Origin: Acanthococcus lagerstroemiae | Lineage: Eukaryota; Arthropoda; Insecta; Hemiptera; Eriococcidae | Length of the DNA: 64,000 bases | NCBI GenBank assembly: GCA_031841125.1 | Contig: CM063113.1 | Coordinates: forward strand, 22,217,312 to 22,281,311 | Direction of reading: 5' to 3' | Shown here: positions 47,734 to 58,166 of the stretch, piece by piece | How the letters are laid out: every line of letters starts with the position of its first letter | Position numbering within the stretch: the stretch's first letter is position 1 | Made by a program: the position numbers and the translations under genes | Notes under the pieces: generated by a model | The model's input: only the letters and a program-made list of their open reading frames with translations | The model's database searches: none | What the model was told of the DNA's origin: nothing

Positions 47734-48161
47734 CGGGGCTGGCAAACGGTAACGAAAACGAAATAACAGAATAACGGAAAATTTTGGGCAAAAATGAAGA
47801 AACGGTAAACGAAAAACGAAACGAAAAAGTCGCGATTATTTGTAGGTTCGACAAATGATAATGAAATGGTGGATTTACACCAAAGTTATAAGCATACTTG
47901 TTAATTCTACCTTCATATTTTAACTGTAACGTACTTGTCACTAGCATTATGCTTATAACTTTGGTGTAAATCCAGCGTAACGGTAACGGAATAACGGAAA
48001 ATGTTGGGCAAAAATGAAGAAACGGTAAACGAAAAACGAAACGGAAAAAAAAATTGGGATATTGAAAAACCGAAAAATGAAACTGAAAAAAACATTTGAA
48101 GTATCGAAAAACGAAAAACGAAACGAAAAAGCCTAAAAAAAGATTTCGTTTGCCAGCCCTG
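47734..48161. mobile_element. 428-bp hAT-type element, 8-bp TSD GTTAGAAA
   Basis: The left end is CGGGGCTGGCAAACG and the right end CGTTTGCCAGCCCTG. GTTAGAAA flanks at 47726-47733 and 48162-48169. The 8-bp duplication and CAGGGCTGGCA end fit hAT. It splits unit 2 of the A-rich array, whose sequence resumes exactly. The interior is A-rich and carries a further palindromic insert. Confidence 0.93.
47871..47973. repeat. 103-bp palindromic insert inside the hAT-type element
   Basis: 26-bp perfect inverted arms at 47871-47896 and 47948-47973 (GGATTTACACCAAAGTTATA then AGCATA) enclose a 51-bp loop. The surrounding A-rich TAACGGAAAA pattern continues on both sides, so it is probably a third-level insertion. 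Confidence 0.8.
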
Positions 48162-48355
48162 GTTAGAAACAAAACGAGTGAATACCGGTCTGAAGTAAAC
48201 AAAACGGAAAACCAAACGAAAAATCGCTCATGAAAAACCGAAAATGTTGAAAATAACAAAACGAAAAAAAATTGTTTCGTTTGTCATCCCTGCAAAAAAT
48301 AAAATAAAAAAATTATGAAATCGTATTAGAAATGAAAAAAACAGCTAAACAGGTT

Positions 48356-48784
48356 CAAAAAGAACGTCTAAGAATCAAATTAAATACAACAGGGAAAAAT
48401 TATTGTGAAATCAAATGAATAATGAAAGCGCTGGAGAAATTTAAAAAAAAAAAGAGAGTGGATATAACAATAAAGCAAAACTTATATCTCCCAAAAAGAA
48501 ATCTTATATAAAAAAAATATAATATCAAAAGAAGTAACCGAGAGAAAAAAAAAAAGAACGAAAAGAAGAACACAGCTCCTTTTCTTTGTAAAGTCGGTGA
48601 AAAGGTATATCACATTGTACAAAGATAACAAAACAAATGGATAGCAAAACTTGGTGGAATGTGGTAACACTGACGATTGAGCGACTTATGAGTGACCCTG
48701 TAGTATACCTACAGTATCGGGTCCAACTAAACGGAGCGCACCGCGTAGTCAATTCGGCATCTACGGGCGCTCTTTATTCTGACC
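48356..48784. other. No gene recognised
   Basis: A/G-rich low-complexity sequence to about 48570, then unique-looking sequence. Confidence 0.5.
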
Positions 48785-48960
48785 TTAAATTGAGGAAAAC
48801 TCATGAACGACTCGACCAATTATCATCAAACTTCAACGGGCACAATTTCAGGTACTTCTCCGTAATATACCAAACTTTGGAATCAATTGATTCATTACTT
48901 TTTGAGATTTTCGTGCTACAAATTTTGTCCGTACATATATACATAAATATATATATATAT
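48785..48960 (+). repeat. Third copy of the module found at 6295-6555, then (TA)n
   Basis: AAACTCATGAACGACTCGACC, CAGGTACTTCTCCGTAATAT and CCAAACTTTGGAATCAATTG align with both copies in 5839-6589, including the upstream CTTAAATTGAGG. A short TA repeat follows at 48946-48961. Confidence 0.75.
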
Positions 48961-49027
48961 AAGGAAACCTGAAATTCAGCCACCATTACAGTTGCATTCT
49001 ACACACTCTGAAACGTAAAAAAAACAT

Positions 49028-49163
49028 TGCCCCCACCCCCATATCGACAGCTGTGACGGGTATAATACCTGACTTTTCTGTAGAAAAGTCGGTAATGCCC
49101 CCACCCCCATATCGACAGCTGTGACGGGTATAATACCTGACTTTTCTGTAGAAAAGTCGGTAA
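49028..49163. repeat. Perfect 68-bp tandem duplication
   Basis: TGCCCCCACCCCCATATCGA through GAAAAGTCGGTAA occurs at 49028-49095 and again at 49096-49163 with no difference that I can see. Identity implies a very recent duplication or an assembly artefact. Each unit contains the small dyad GACTTTTC-TGTA-GAAAAGTC. Confidence 0.92.
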
Positions 49164-49289
49164 AAAACGTTTTTCGGGTAATTTAGCCTAATTATTTGTA
49201 TTTTTTTCTTCTAAATTTAAAATAAAATTTGTTTAATTTCACTGATGTTCGTATGTTATAGTTCTTCACCTCCTACCTCTTTTCCTTCG

Positions 49290-49897
49290 GAGTTTCGATT
49301 TTTACCAGTACTTCTTTTCAATGATCTACCGCCTCCAATCTGCGAGATGGACCAAATTTGCACATAACCTTTCTAGTTCTACTAATTAATAGTAAAAAAA
49401 GTCATATTCAAATTTTGCCTACCTATGAAATTGAAGGTGCTAAAACACTTACAATACTTTGATCCTTTATAGAGCCTTCAGTAGGCAGATAGGCAAAATT
49501 TGTACATAATTCATTTTGTAGATCTCAATAATTACTTTTTAAGGTTCTACGTGAATTTTGCCGATCTTCCATACTAAAGGCTCTATAAAGGGACAAAGTA
49601 TTGTAAGTGCTTCAGTGCCTTCAATTTCACAGATAGGCAAAACTTGTAGATGAACTAATTCAAAGTTAGCGATGAATACTATTAAAAAGGATATGTGAAA
49701 ATTTTGGATAACCGGCATTTTTAAGACGCTGTGTGACATTCAATTTTCAGCCCCGATAGTACGCAACTTCAAGGACAAATAATTCCTTCAGAAAAATTAA
49801 AAAAAAAATTAACGCTTTTTTCCTTAACGAAAGGCAACGTTTCAACTAGGTCGCACTCAAAAACTCGAAATTTTTTTGGCCTATGCATGACGATCCG
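49290..49897 (+). repeat. Double-hairpin module M, copy 2
   Basis: Same architecture as 45628-46327: a GTTTCGATTTTTACCAGTAC-like start, hairpin 1 at about 49408-49503, hairpin 2 at about 49553-49645, then GACATTCAATTTTCAGCCCC and ACTTCAAGGACAAAT. Followed by satellite S. Confidence 0.75.
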
Positions 49898-49914
49898 ACA
49901 CCTAATGTGAATTC

Positions 49915-50560
49915 CCCAGCCCTCTTTCCCTCTCTAAGGACTTCCCCAAAGGTTTCAGAAAAGACTATCAGTGAGGTGCAATTTCACTGAAGAAATTACA
50001 CCTTGAATCGAGTTCCCTCTACCGAGGTACTTAAACGGCGAAACATTTCAATCTTAAAAATGGCAAAAATGTATCCCAGGTGAAATTTGATAATACTGAT
50101 CCCCCCCCCCCTCCATCCATCCAGTACTTCCTCAAAAACTTCAAAAAAGTAGATCAATGATGCTCAGTTTAATTGAAAGAAAAACACACATCGGATCGGA
50201 ATTTTCCAAAAGTATGACCTTTGTATGACTTTGGTGACATTTTTGTACTCGTACAACCTTTTTTAGAAGCTTAAACAATAACAAACGAATTACTGCAAAG
50301 AATATTGCAAAAAACACAATTTTTCGATTAAATTTTGATTTGGCCATAGTTATTTTGATAAGAAATATTGCGATTGTTTAGGAAGCATTACCAAATTTGT
50401 AAGCAATCAGAGACAATCGTATAACTTGTATGACCGGTAGACACCCTGAAACTTGACACTACTGGTGCCCTCCCCATTATTTCTTTCAAAACTCCGGGAA
50501 ATGTACCATAAAGGTGTACCTTTTTGAAGAATTTACGCTTCAAATCGAGTTCCCTTCCAA
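49915..50560 (+). repeat. Degenerate satellite S, array 2, split by a MITE
   Basis: Units carry GAATCGAGTTCCCTCTACCG, GCGAAACATTTCAATCTT and CCAGTACTTCCTCAAAAACT blocks like array 1, with a poly-C run at 50101-50110. The array is broken at 50195-50448 and resumes with CAAATCGAGTTCCCTTCC. Confidence 0.6.
50195..50448 (+). mobile_element. Left-truncated CAGGGTGTCT-group element
   Basis: GAATTTTCCAAAAGTATGAC matches the body of the 21687 element, and the right end ACCGGTAGACACCCTG (to 50448) matches the group terminus. The left CAGGGTGTCTCCC is missing. It lies within satellite S. Confidence 0.65.
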
Positions 50561-51712
50561 GGATGGGTGGACGTAAGTGCTAGGCGATAAAAAAAGCAGC
50601 AGCAAAGAGGGGATGCCTTCAAATCAACCTCAACGGATGCCGCGTAGCGCAGGATAGCTTTACGGAGTGCCATTCGCACTGACCTGGGCATTGGATTAGT
50701 CTGGCACGGCCCATCAAGAATATCCAGCCACTGATGCCTCAACTTTAAGACAGCCAAAAAGAGAGGCGATCAAGATAAATTCGATCACATTTTGGGCCCG
50801 GCCCAAGGCTAATCAGCCATCCGGAAAGGATTCGTAGTGACTTATCACACTTGGCATCGCATATGCAACTAGGGTACCGGGCCACACGACTGACAACTGC
50901 TATATGCATCACCGACGGGCTAGCTCGCTCTGGTTGCACCCACCGTGCACCCTGCCCAACTCTTCGCAATTTTTGTACGCCTATATACGTAGTCATGCTG
51001 TACGTACAATTTGTACATGCATACTGCTGTGTGCATGTATTTCAATTATTTTTTGAACGAACAAACGAAGGTACTCTTGGCGAAACGTACACACAAATAC
51101 AAATGTATGTAGCTGCGCGTACACACGCCAGACATGGGAGCACATCTAACGAATTCAGCCGCGTTAATTACTGCTCCGGCGGCCTCTAAACTCGAGTGGC
51201 GTTTAAAATAATGAATAATTAAACGCCAGAAATCATAGTACGTATATACGAATTTTCGTGGCTGAAAATACGAAAATTCACACGTGCTTCCCGGAATAAC
51301 ACCCGTGTTGTATACATGTACATCGACTACATAAAAACGTATTACCATTTTGCGTTCTAAGTACTCGGCTAGATAATAATTAGCTGATATTTGTTATGTA
51401 AACTATTATTAGGTGTATACAGAGTTCGGAGACGGAGAATACGTTTCTGTTGTGGTTTTTCACGCTTGCATTATGTAACCGGGTACACATATATACAGAC
51501 GACGCTCGTGTGTACTACATAGAAAACGAGCGAAATATTATCAGGAAACTCAGCCATTCGGTGTCCTTCGAGGAAGAACAATCTCGACCAAGGGCGCCAC
51601 ATACATGTGTACCCGGTTTCCTCTTCGCATACTGGCGAATACAGGATATACCGTGTCTGATGCCAATCGCAAATCCAAACCTAGCCATCTACATGAAATA
51701 ATATTAACCAGA
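50561..51712. other. Unique CpG-richer block, no gene recognised
   Basis: Overlapping open readings on both strands, none recognisable. GGCGTTTAAA...TTTAA-ACGCC at about 51197-51228 and TACGAATTTTCG...CGAAAATTC at about 51247-51279 are short dyads. Confidence 0.4.
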
Positions 51713-51713
51713 C

Positions 51714-51851
51714 CAGTGGCGTAGTTATACTTTTTTCTTGGAGGGGTGGGAGGAGGAGGAATGTGTATCAATCTTTGAAAATCTTTCTTTATTTATTTTT
51801 TCAGTGGCGTAGTTATATCAAAATCTCGCTCCCTGTATGACTATACCACTG
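51714..51851. mobile_element. hAT-like MITE, CAGTGGCGTAGTTATA ends, double left end
   Basis: CAGTGGCGTAGTTATA occurs at 51714 and again at 51803. The inverse TATGACTATACCACTG ends at 51851. Either a copy inserted next to another, or the left end duplicated. Flanking 8-mers do not match, so the boundaries are imperfect. Confidence 0.55.
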
Positions 51852-51871
51852 GACTAAGCAATATCTGCAGG

Positions 51872-51974
51872 GTGGCCACTCAAACATTTCCTTTTTAAAA
51901 AATTGAAAAAAAGCGACCAAAATTCACAGAAAAGTGACCTAAACCTGACCAAACTTTAAAATTCTATATGTAGT
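51872..51974 (+). mobile_element. Left end of a CAGGGTGGCCACT element
   Basis: CAGGGTGGCCACTCAAAC with AAGTGACC/GACCAAA repeats resembles the ends of the CAGGGT group, but no right end is found nearby. The right limit is arbitrary. Confidence 0.35.
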
Positions 51975-52054
51975 GTGTGCCAATTCACAATTTCTTCATT
52001 CTGTAGCCGAAAGCGCTCTGGGTTACAGAAGGAAGAAATTGTGAATTGGCACAC
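51975..52054. repeat. 80-bp hairpin with 31-bp stem
   Basis: Arms at 51975-52005 and 52024-52054 (GTGTGCCAATTCACAATTTC and its inverse) pair with a single mismatch. The 18-nt loop is GCCGAAAGCGCTCTGGGT. The size matches a precursor microRNA or small-RNA hairpin, but a tiny MITE or a chance palindrome is equally possible. Confidence 0.85.
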
Positions 52055-52317
52055 CATACACACACAATTTACCAAGTTCACTCACACTCCACCATGGGCA
52101 CCAAAATTTCAAAAGTTTTAGCCTATTGTGTACCAATTTTTGTGGGGCAGCGTACTTTGTCGGAACAGAATTCTAATTATTATCTTTCTCCATAAAGCAC
52201 GCTAAACTCAAAAAGCAATCATTTGAAGTGAAAAGAAAGAAAAAAAACTATTAATGCACGAATTTGAAAAATAATGTACAGATTAGGGTACTTTTCAAAC
52301 CCCGATTCATATTCCAA

Positions 52318-53035
52318 AATAAATGTTCCGACATTGGGTCTAACTTTGTTCCATTCAGTCCAAAAATGAACCTCTATCAATATATTTTGTCGTAAGAATG
52401 ATCTTGACCCATGCCACTTTTCTTCCGAGGTTTTGATTTTTACCAGTATTTTATTCAATGGTCTCCGCCTTCAATATATGAGATGAACCAAATTGACACA
52501 TAACCTTTTTAATAGTATTCATCGCGAACTCCAAATTAGTTCATATAAAAAATTAGCCTATCTGTGAAATTTAAGGCGCTATAAAGCAACAAAATATTAT
52601 AAGAACTTTAGCGCCTTCAATATTGCAGACAGGCAAAATTCGTACAGATCTCATTTTGTATATCTCAATCATTACTACTGTTAAGGTTATATATGAATTT
52701 TGCCTATCTGCTATACTGAAGGCGCTATAAAGCAACAGAGTATTGTACGTGCTTCAGCGCCTTCAATTTCACCGATAGGCAAAATTTGTATATGAACTAA
52801 TTTAAAGTTAGCCGTGAATACTATTAAAGAGGCTATGTAAAAATTTTAGAAAATCGGAATTTTTAAGGCGCTGTGGGACATTCAGTTTTCAGCACTACAG
52901 TACATAACTTCAAGGACGAATCCCTCGGGGAAAATTTACAAATTAAAAAGAAATGTAAAACATTTTTCCCCACTAAGGCAACTTTTTTCCTTGGTCACGT
53001 TAGAAATTTCGAAGAAAAAAAATTGACGATCCACC
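52318..53035 (+). repeat. Double-hairpin module M, copy 3 (longest)
   Basis: It starts TTCCGACATTGGGTCTAAC and AATGAACCTCTATCAATAT, which match copy 1 in inverse. Hairpin 1 lies at about 52545-52640, hairpin 2 at about 52688-52790. It ends with CATTCAGTTTTCAGCACTAC, ACTTCAAGGACGAAT and CACGTTAGAAATTTCG. Confidence 0.75.
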
Positions 53036-53419
53036 CTACTCCTCAATCGATTTACAATCAAGAGGAGACAGCGACTGCGTTCAATCATTTCAAATACCAT
53101 CACGTTCAAATTCATCGACCCCGTTATTCGTGAAGACTCACAAAGCCAAAGGTCAATAGGTACCTGTTTTATTTATGAAATAAAATCGTTTGAACTAACT
53201 TTTCCTTTCAAGATAGTTACACGTACCTAGCGTAAATGTAAACGGAAACAATATTTAAATCATCTTGTTTTTCGAACTGCTATGAACGCATTAATGTACA
53301 TGGCTGTCAACGAAACCCTGAAGTTTCTGTAATTCCGACGGATTTCAGCAATATGCAAAAATGTAATTGCCTTATTTCGAACATCTGAGTTCTACTAGTC
53401 TTACGCAAACATTGGACAA
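53036..53419. other. No gene recognised
   Basis: AT-rich sequence with no element or exon. Confidence 0.5.
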
Positions 53420-53439
53420 AAAATACAACACACTTCTCC

Positions 53440-53960
53440 TACCGTAAAAGCTCAAATATTGAAGAGCAAAAGCGTTCTCACAAAATGGGGGTTTCCGATT
53501 GACAAAGTTGCAGCCGTTGTTACCGACAGCGCCGCGAATATCAAGAAAGCCTCCAAAACTTTTTTTGGTAACAAAACATTTGGGATGCCGTCTGTGAAGG
53601 CATGACCTATGTAGGAAAAATTTTTTTTTTTTTTGTTGAGAATTTGTAGAGAAGAATTTCGGTAACATTTTAAGACCAAGAGCGAGTTTCTAGCCTCAAC
53701 AGATGGCCCAATACAAGCAGCCGAAGTTTGCAGGAACAAAATTATCATTTCGAGAAAAACGCGTTTGAAGTTTATGACTCGGACAATACAATAAAAAATC
53801 GATTTCACAGCTTCTACCAAATCGATTCAGCTGAAATTTGGATATGATGTTTCCGAAAGACAGATGAAGCAGTCCTGAAAGGTCCATACAACATCATCCA
53901 TACGTTGGTTGTTGAGTTACTGCAATTTGAAGGTGGAGATGTCTGCAAGTGAATGCTTCA
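53440..53960 (+). pseudogene. hAT transposase relic, catalytic-region block
   Basis: A plus-strand frame reads KWGFPIDKVAAVVTDSAANI and KKASKTFFGNKTFGM before a stop. This matches the W-x-I-x-D-K-V-x-x-V-V-T-D-x-A-x-N block around the second catalytic Asp of hAT transposases. Downstream frames are broken; possible remnants of the following region extend to about 53960. TATCGAT-rich sequence at 54008-54043 resembles the subterminal repeats of the 36792 element, so it may be the coding partner of that family. Confidence 0.7.
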
Positions 53961-55530
53961 GATTGTGAATCAATAACAAACTATTGAAAGATATGTCTGC
54001 CGATGGTTATCGATAGTAATATCGACAGTTATTGATAGTATCGATTGTAAAACCATTTCTAATAAGAACAAAACAACAGGCCGACTTAGGTCATGTTTTT
54101 TGCCATAGCTCACTTTTACTTTGTTCGCCCCTCCTACATGAAACAACACATCGAGAAGGTAAAATTCATATTGTGCATTGTTACCAAACGTTTCTAGAAT
54201 GATTTTCCGTAAAAACCTGGAAATCGACTTTTTTTGACTGCAATCCGTAATTTTTCTATAGCGCCAAATTACATTTTCCGGCATAGGTCATGTTTTCACA
54301 GACGGCATCACATTTGTACTATTATGGCCATCTTTTGAACATCGTCCTACGCCACGTATTCAACAAAAAGTGAGAAATTTATCGATTCTGTGTAAACTAC
54401 GACAAAGGATAATTCTTTTAAAGAAAATATGTTTAGAGAAAATTAATACGATTCGGTTTACGCTGCTTATCTGTTTACTCTTGAAATCGAAGTTTTGTCG
54501 TACCGAGAAAGGAAAGAAAATGATACCATTGAAGAATATTTTAGCGTGTGATGCGAATCAAAAAATGGACTGTCAAGATTAAAAAATTGCATATTCACAA
54601 AAAAAACAAAAAAAAAACCCTACACAAGAGATTATACAACGAAGCGGCATTCCACTGGTTCGAACCATTGTTAAGGAAAGAGCGAGAGGATAGACAGGGT
54701 GGACAAAAGAAAGATCAAGATCTTTAAACCACGGGCGAGGGTTGCCGAAGACAAGGTCATGAGAAAGAAATCGAAAGGCAACTGAAACAGGCTGACAGCG
54801 AAAAGAAAGATTTCATAGACCATACATTCCTGGCATAGGCGAAGAAGATAGGTAAGCCGAGTCGCTACAAATATGTTCGACGGAGGAATCGAGTGCCACT
54901 TTTTCACAGGGTGTTTTATGCATAATATGAAAACCAAACAAATTATAAAACGACATTATTCATAATTTTTCACAGACTTTGAATTGTACATCAGCAATCT
55001 ACAAATATCCTAAAGAATACAACGTGTAAATTGGACGTTTACAATTCAAAATAAGCATAACGCACGGGAGACAAATGGTAAAAATACAGTGTGGGTACAA
55101 TTTTTTTTTTTCATTAAATATACCTGATATCTCTACTATAGTTTTTTTTACAGCAATTAGACGCTTTAGCGGTTTCAACCCTTAAAATGCCAGCCAGTTT
55201 CTAATAATTTCATCAAGAATTGCCAAATACAGCGCCGCAATATACAGAGCCTGACAAAAAATTTTACGGGTCTGATCTTCCTGTCACTGAAGTTGCCACG
55301 AACAAGAAGTTTCTGCCGAAAAGACACACGTAGCACACACGTTAAAATCTTGAAACAGTGTATCAACGCATGATACATTAGTTCTATTACCATGAAAATA
55401 TGTACATAGCTCATTTGTCCGAATGATACACAAGTTGTGTGTTCATATACCGAAATATTTTCCCGACTGCAAACAAAGTGACACAGTGTGACTCATAATA
55501 GAAAGGTACAAGTGTCGTTGTTTGAGTGTC
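53961..55530. other. No gene; TATCGAT cluster at 54008-54043
   Basis: The cluster has four or five TATCGAT/ATCGATA-like motifs and may be a hAT subterminal region. The remaining sequence has only short open readings. Confidence 0.45.
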
Positions 55531-55716
55531 TATGCGAGGAGCGAAACAAAGGGGGGTGATTGGTGTTACACCCCCCAGGGTCGTCAGTGCAGTTGGAAAA
55601 TTCGGCAAATCGTAAAGTTTACTGGCCACACGGCAAAATATTCATTTTCAATTCATTTTATTCGGTAAATTTTCAGTTGTCACCCCCCTAGAAAAAACAG
55701 CTAGTTTCGCCCCTGG
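55531..55716. mobile_element. Small hAT-like MITE, GGAGCGAAAC / GTTTCGCCCCTGG
   Basis: GAGGAGCGAAAC-AAAGGGGGGT on the left is mirrored by CACCCCCC-TAG...TAGTTTCGCCCCTGG on the right, with poly-G and poly-C just inside the ends as in the other hAT-type MITEs here. The left terminus is decayed and no TSD can be read. Confidence 0.45.
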
Positions 55717-56339
55717 TCTTTGCAAAACAAGTCTAAAGATTTAAAGGAGTATCTTGCCTCGAGTAGGCCATATAAGGACAAATAAATAAATTTCTTTTTA
55801 TAATCAACTACGAAGTCTACATCGTGGTAATGACACGAAGTTCATACATCCAATTTCTGATGAGTTGAAGTAACACACATTCATTTTTGAGTGTTTTCTT
55901 TGCCTATGTGAGTCCGTGAAACACAAGAAGGAACGCAGTATGACTCATCATCTACATAAAAGCCACAGGTTGGTGCAAATAATGGCAACTGTCTGTCTTT
56001 TCAACGAACGTCTGGTAAATAAATACCGGAGGTGACTATCGAGTCGAAGAGAAAGGCCGGTAACGGAAAAATTAAGGAGAGAACGGGAATTTTGGTTGAC
56101 CGAAGAGATTTCATTTAAAATTACGTTAACTAACTAATTTTGGTTACTGAACAATATGAACATATGTAGAAACCTTCTGTGGATGCGAGGGTCGGATCGC
56201 AGTGCGCACCAGGATTCGAAGTCTGGCCAGACATGCAAAACTGGGAAGTATGACCTCATGACCTGTCCCGTGGCTTCGATTCAAGCCACACTGCCTTGTC
56301 AGCCAGTGCTAGGTATCACAATTAGACACGCCGCCGCTA
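55717..56339. other. No gene recognised
   Basis: Unique-looking sequence with short open readings. Confidence 0.45.
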
Positions 56340-56480
56340 ATCCACCATGACCACACTTGTGCGGAGTTAGGGGAACCTTCGCCTTAGAGCCTACGTACTC
56401 TACATCCTGAGGACGGGCCGCCCTGCTACGTGTGACCGCTCACGTGAGGGTTGCAAGTCGAATTCTCATCTGAACTTCTC
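56340..56480 (-). mobile_element. Possible 3'-end scrap of the R1-like family
   Basis: CCACCATGACCACACTTGTGCGGAG then TTAGGGGAACCTTCGCCTTAGAGCCTAC parallels ACCATGACCACCTGTGGAG and TTATGGGGAGTCATCGCCCTAGACCTAC at 7461-7531, the region after the R1-like stop. The matches are short and imperfect. Confidence 0.4.
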
Positions 56481-56596
56481 GTTCTGCATAGCGTACGTCG
56501 ATACCTGGCAATACAGTTCGAGTATGCGCAATTCTTTAGCCTGGTTAATATAATAAAGCAATTCGGTATCTAAGAGGAGGTAGCCTAACCAGGATT

Positions 56597-56639
56597 GAGG
56601 GAGAGATGAGAGAGAGAGGAGAGAGAGAGAGAGAGAGAA
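56597..56639. repeat. (GA)n microsatellite
   Basis: Almost uninterrupted GA dinucleotides. No gene lies nearby. Confidence 0.9.
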
Positions 56640-56667
56640 AACTCACATTTGAACCATACATCTGAAC

Positions 56668-57040
56668 AGAAATGAGACTAAGGTCACTTACTGGCTATCA
56701 GGTACCTAATGACTGGTACAAACATGATCATGAATGACTCATTGGTTCAACGTTAGCTTTCGGTTAACAGGCTCAAGCGTCCCGTATGAGGAGTTACAAT
56801 AGAGACCGGACCTTTTTTACCTTATCTACTTCATCGTTTCGGCTATTAACAATAGCGAAACACTATCGCTATCAGTCGAAGTCGAATTTTCCGGTTACAG
56901 GCTGAAGTGCTTTGCTCGGTGAAAGCATTCGAGGCTGTCCTTTCCGGGATATTAACTGATCGCATGAATTCAATATTTCGACTATTAATTATAGTGGGCT
57001 ACTATAATAATTAATGTCGAAGTTGGAATTTTTTCGACAA
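56668..57040 (+). repeat. Dispersed repeat, copy 2 (see 4004-4335)
   Basis: Aligned blocks in the same order as copy 1: ATGAGAC, GACTGGTACAA, ATGACTCATTGGTT, CAGGCTCAAGCG, CCTTTTTTACCTTAT, CGAAACACTA, GAGGCTGTC and ATATTTCGACTATTAATTA. Slightly longer than copy 1. Confidence 0.6.
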
Positions 57041-57257
57041 GGGTGTATTACCTGCTCTTCAGTCAGGCACGAGCCAGAGAAATGACAATCGCTGCAGCAA
57101 ATGCTATCTGCAGTGTTTCCGAACATAATGAAGCCATGCATCCCAAAATTAGGCAACTAGAATTTACAATTTCTTTACAGTCTGAAAATTCATAGTGGTA
57201 CAGCTGCCTCTATTGGGTCATAAAAGGAGTGCGAAAATCTATTTTTACATATATTCA

Positions 57258-57948
57258 CAGTGGCGGATCCAGGGGGGGGGCTAAAGGGGCTATAGCCCCC
57301 CCCCCAAAAAAAAAAAAATTCACTCGCTTTTCCACTTATTTTAGCCACCGATGTTTTTAATGACAGTAGCGCTCATACAGCACAGTTCGTGAATACATAT
57401 CGCGTAATCAATGAATCAACATTATCACTTATCAACAATCATGCATTCATGCTTGAATTCAACGGTTCAAAGGAAAATATAGAGAAATAATTCCTTTAGA
57501 AAAATTGATTCCAAAGAATGCACACATGATTACGGAGAGTTTACCGCAGCTATTAGCAGCAGCACGGATTTACAGAAATGATTTACCATTCATCACTGAG
57601 ACTGAACTCTGCAGCGAAATAGAGTTGTGGCAGCAGCGATGGAAAAATGATAAGATACTGCCACAGAGTGCGGTAGAAGCAATGGACTATTACGTTTTTT
57701 ACCCAAATATTAAAATATTGCTCAACTTGCTTGCTGTGATTCCGGTAACTTCGGCAACACCTTAACGAACCTTTTCTGCATTAAGAAGGTTGAAAACATA
57801 TTTAAGAGCAACTATGTTAGAAACCAGATTGAATGGCTTAGCGCTCGCGAATATCCATAAAGATATTACCATTTCCGCCGAAGAATGTGTGGATGCATTT
57901 ATTGCATTAAAACCTCGACGAATGGAGGTAGAAAATTGGAATATATAA
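57258..57948 (+). pseudogene. hAT element relic with transposase C-terminus (ZMYM1-like)
   Basis: The left end CAGTGGCGGATCCAGG at 57258 is followed by a G-rich run and the palindrome GGGGCTATAGCCCC, then by a large internal deletion. From 57505 one frame reads PQLLAAARIYRNDLPF, ELWQQRWKNDKILPQSA and LLAVIPVTSATP. One frame slip later it continues RTFSALRRLKTYLRATMLE, LNGLALANIHKDI and ALKPRRMEVENWNI, then a stop near 57946. This is the hAT C-terminal dimerisation domain. No right terminus is visible. Confidence 0.85.
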
Positions 57949-58166
57949 AATAAAATAAATAAAAAAATTTCCATGTGCTCTTTTTTTCTCCAACATTTAC
58001 CCCCATCCAGATATTCCAGTTCTAGCCTTTGTGTTGAAATGACACATGAGGCTCATGCATTCAAATGACGCACATTCATTTCGAAAGGCGTGTCTGCCTG
58101 CACGCACACGCGCACACACCAAAATTATACACAAGCTTGTGCGTTAAAACGACGCACATCCCACTA

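Larger units (their letters stand above)
47280..48355. repeat. Tandem array of the A-rich element's right half
   Basis: The segment from ATCGTATTAGAAATGAA through TCAGTTTCTGAAACG, CTGTATTGTA, AATCGCTCATGAAAAACCG and TTTCGTTTGYCATCC repeats. TCGTATTA occurs at 47583 and 48321. Removing the 436-bp insertion gives a period near 302 bp. Two full units and the start of a third are present. Confidence 0.8.

Noticed and set aside
47618..48259. Longest open reading in the window (213 codons, minus strand)
   Set aside because: It is the antisense of the A-rich array, a Phe/Ser/Arg low-complexity translation crossing two transposon boundaries.
53372..53887. Minus-strand readings at 53.4-53.9 kb
   Set aside because: They are antisense to the hAT transposase relic.
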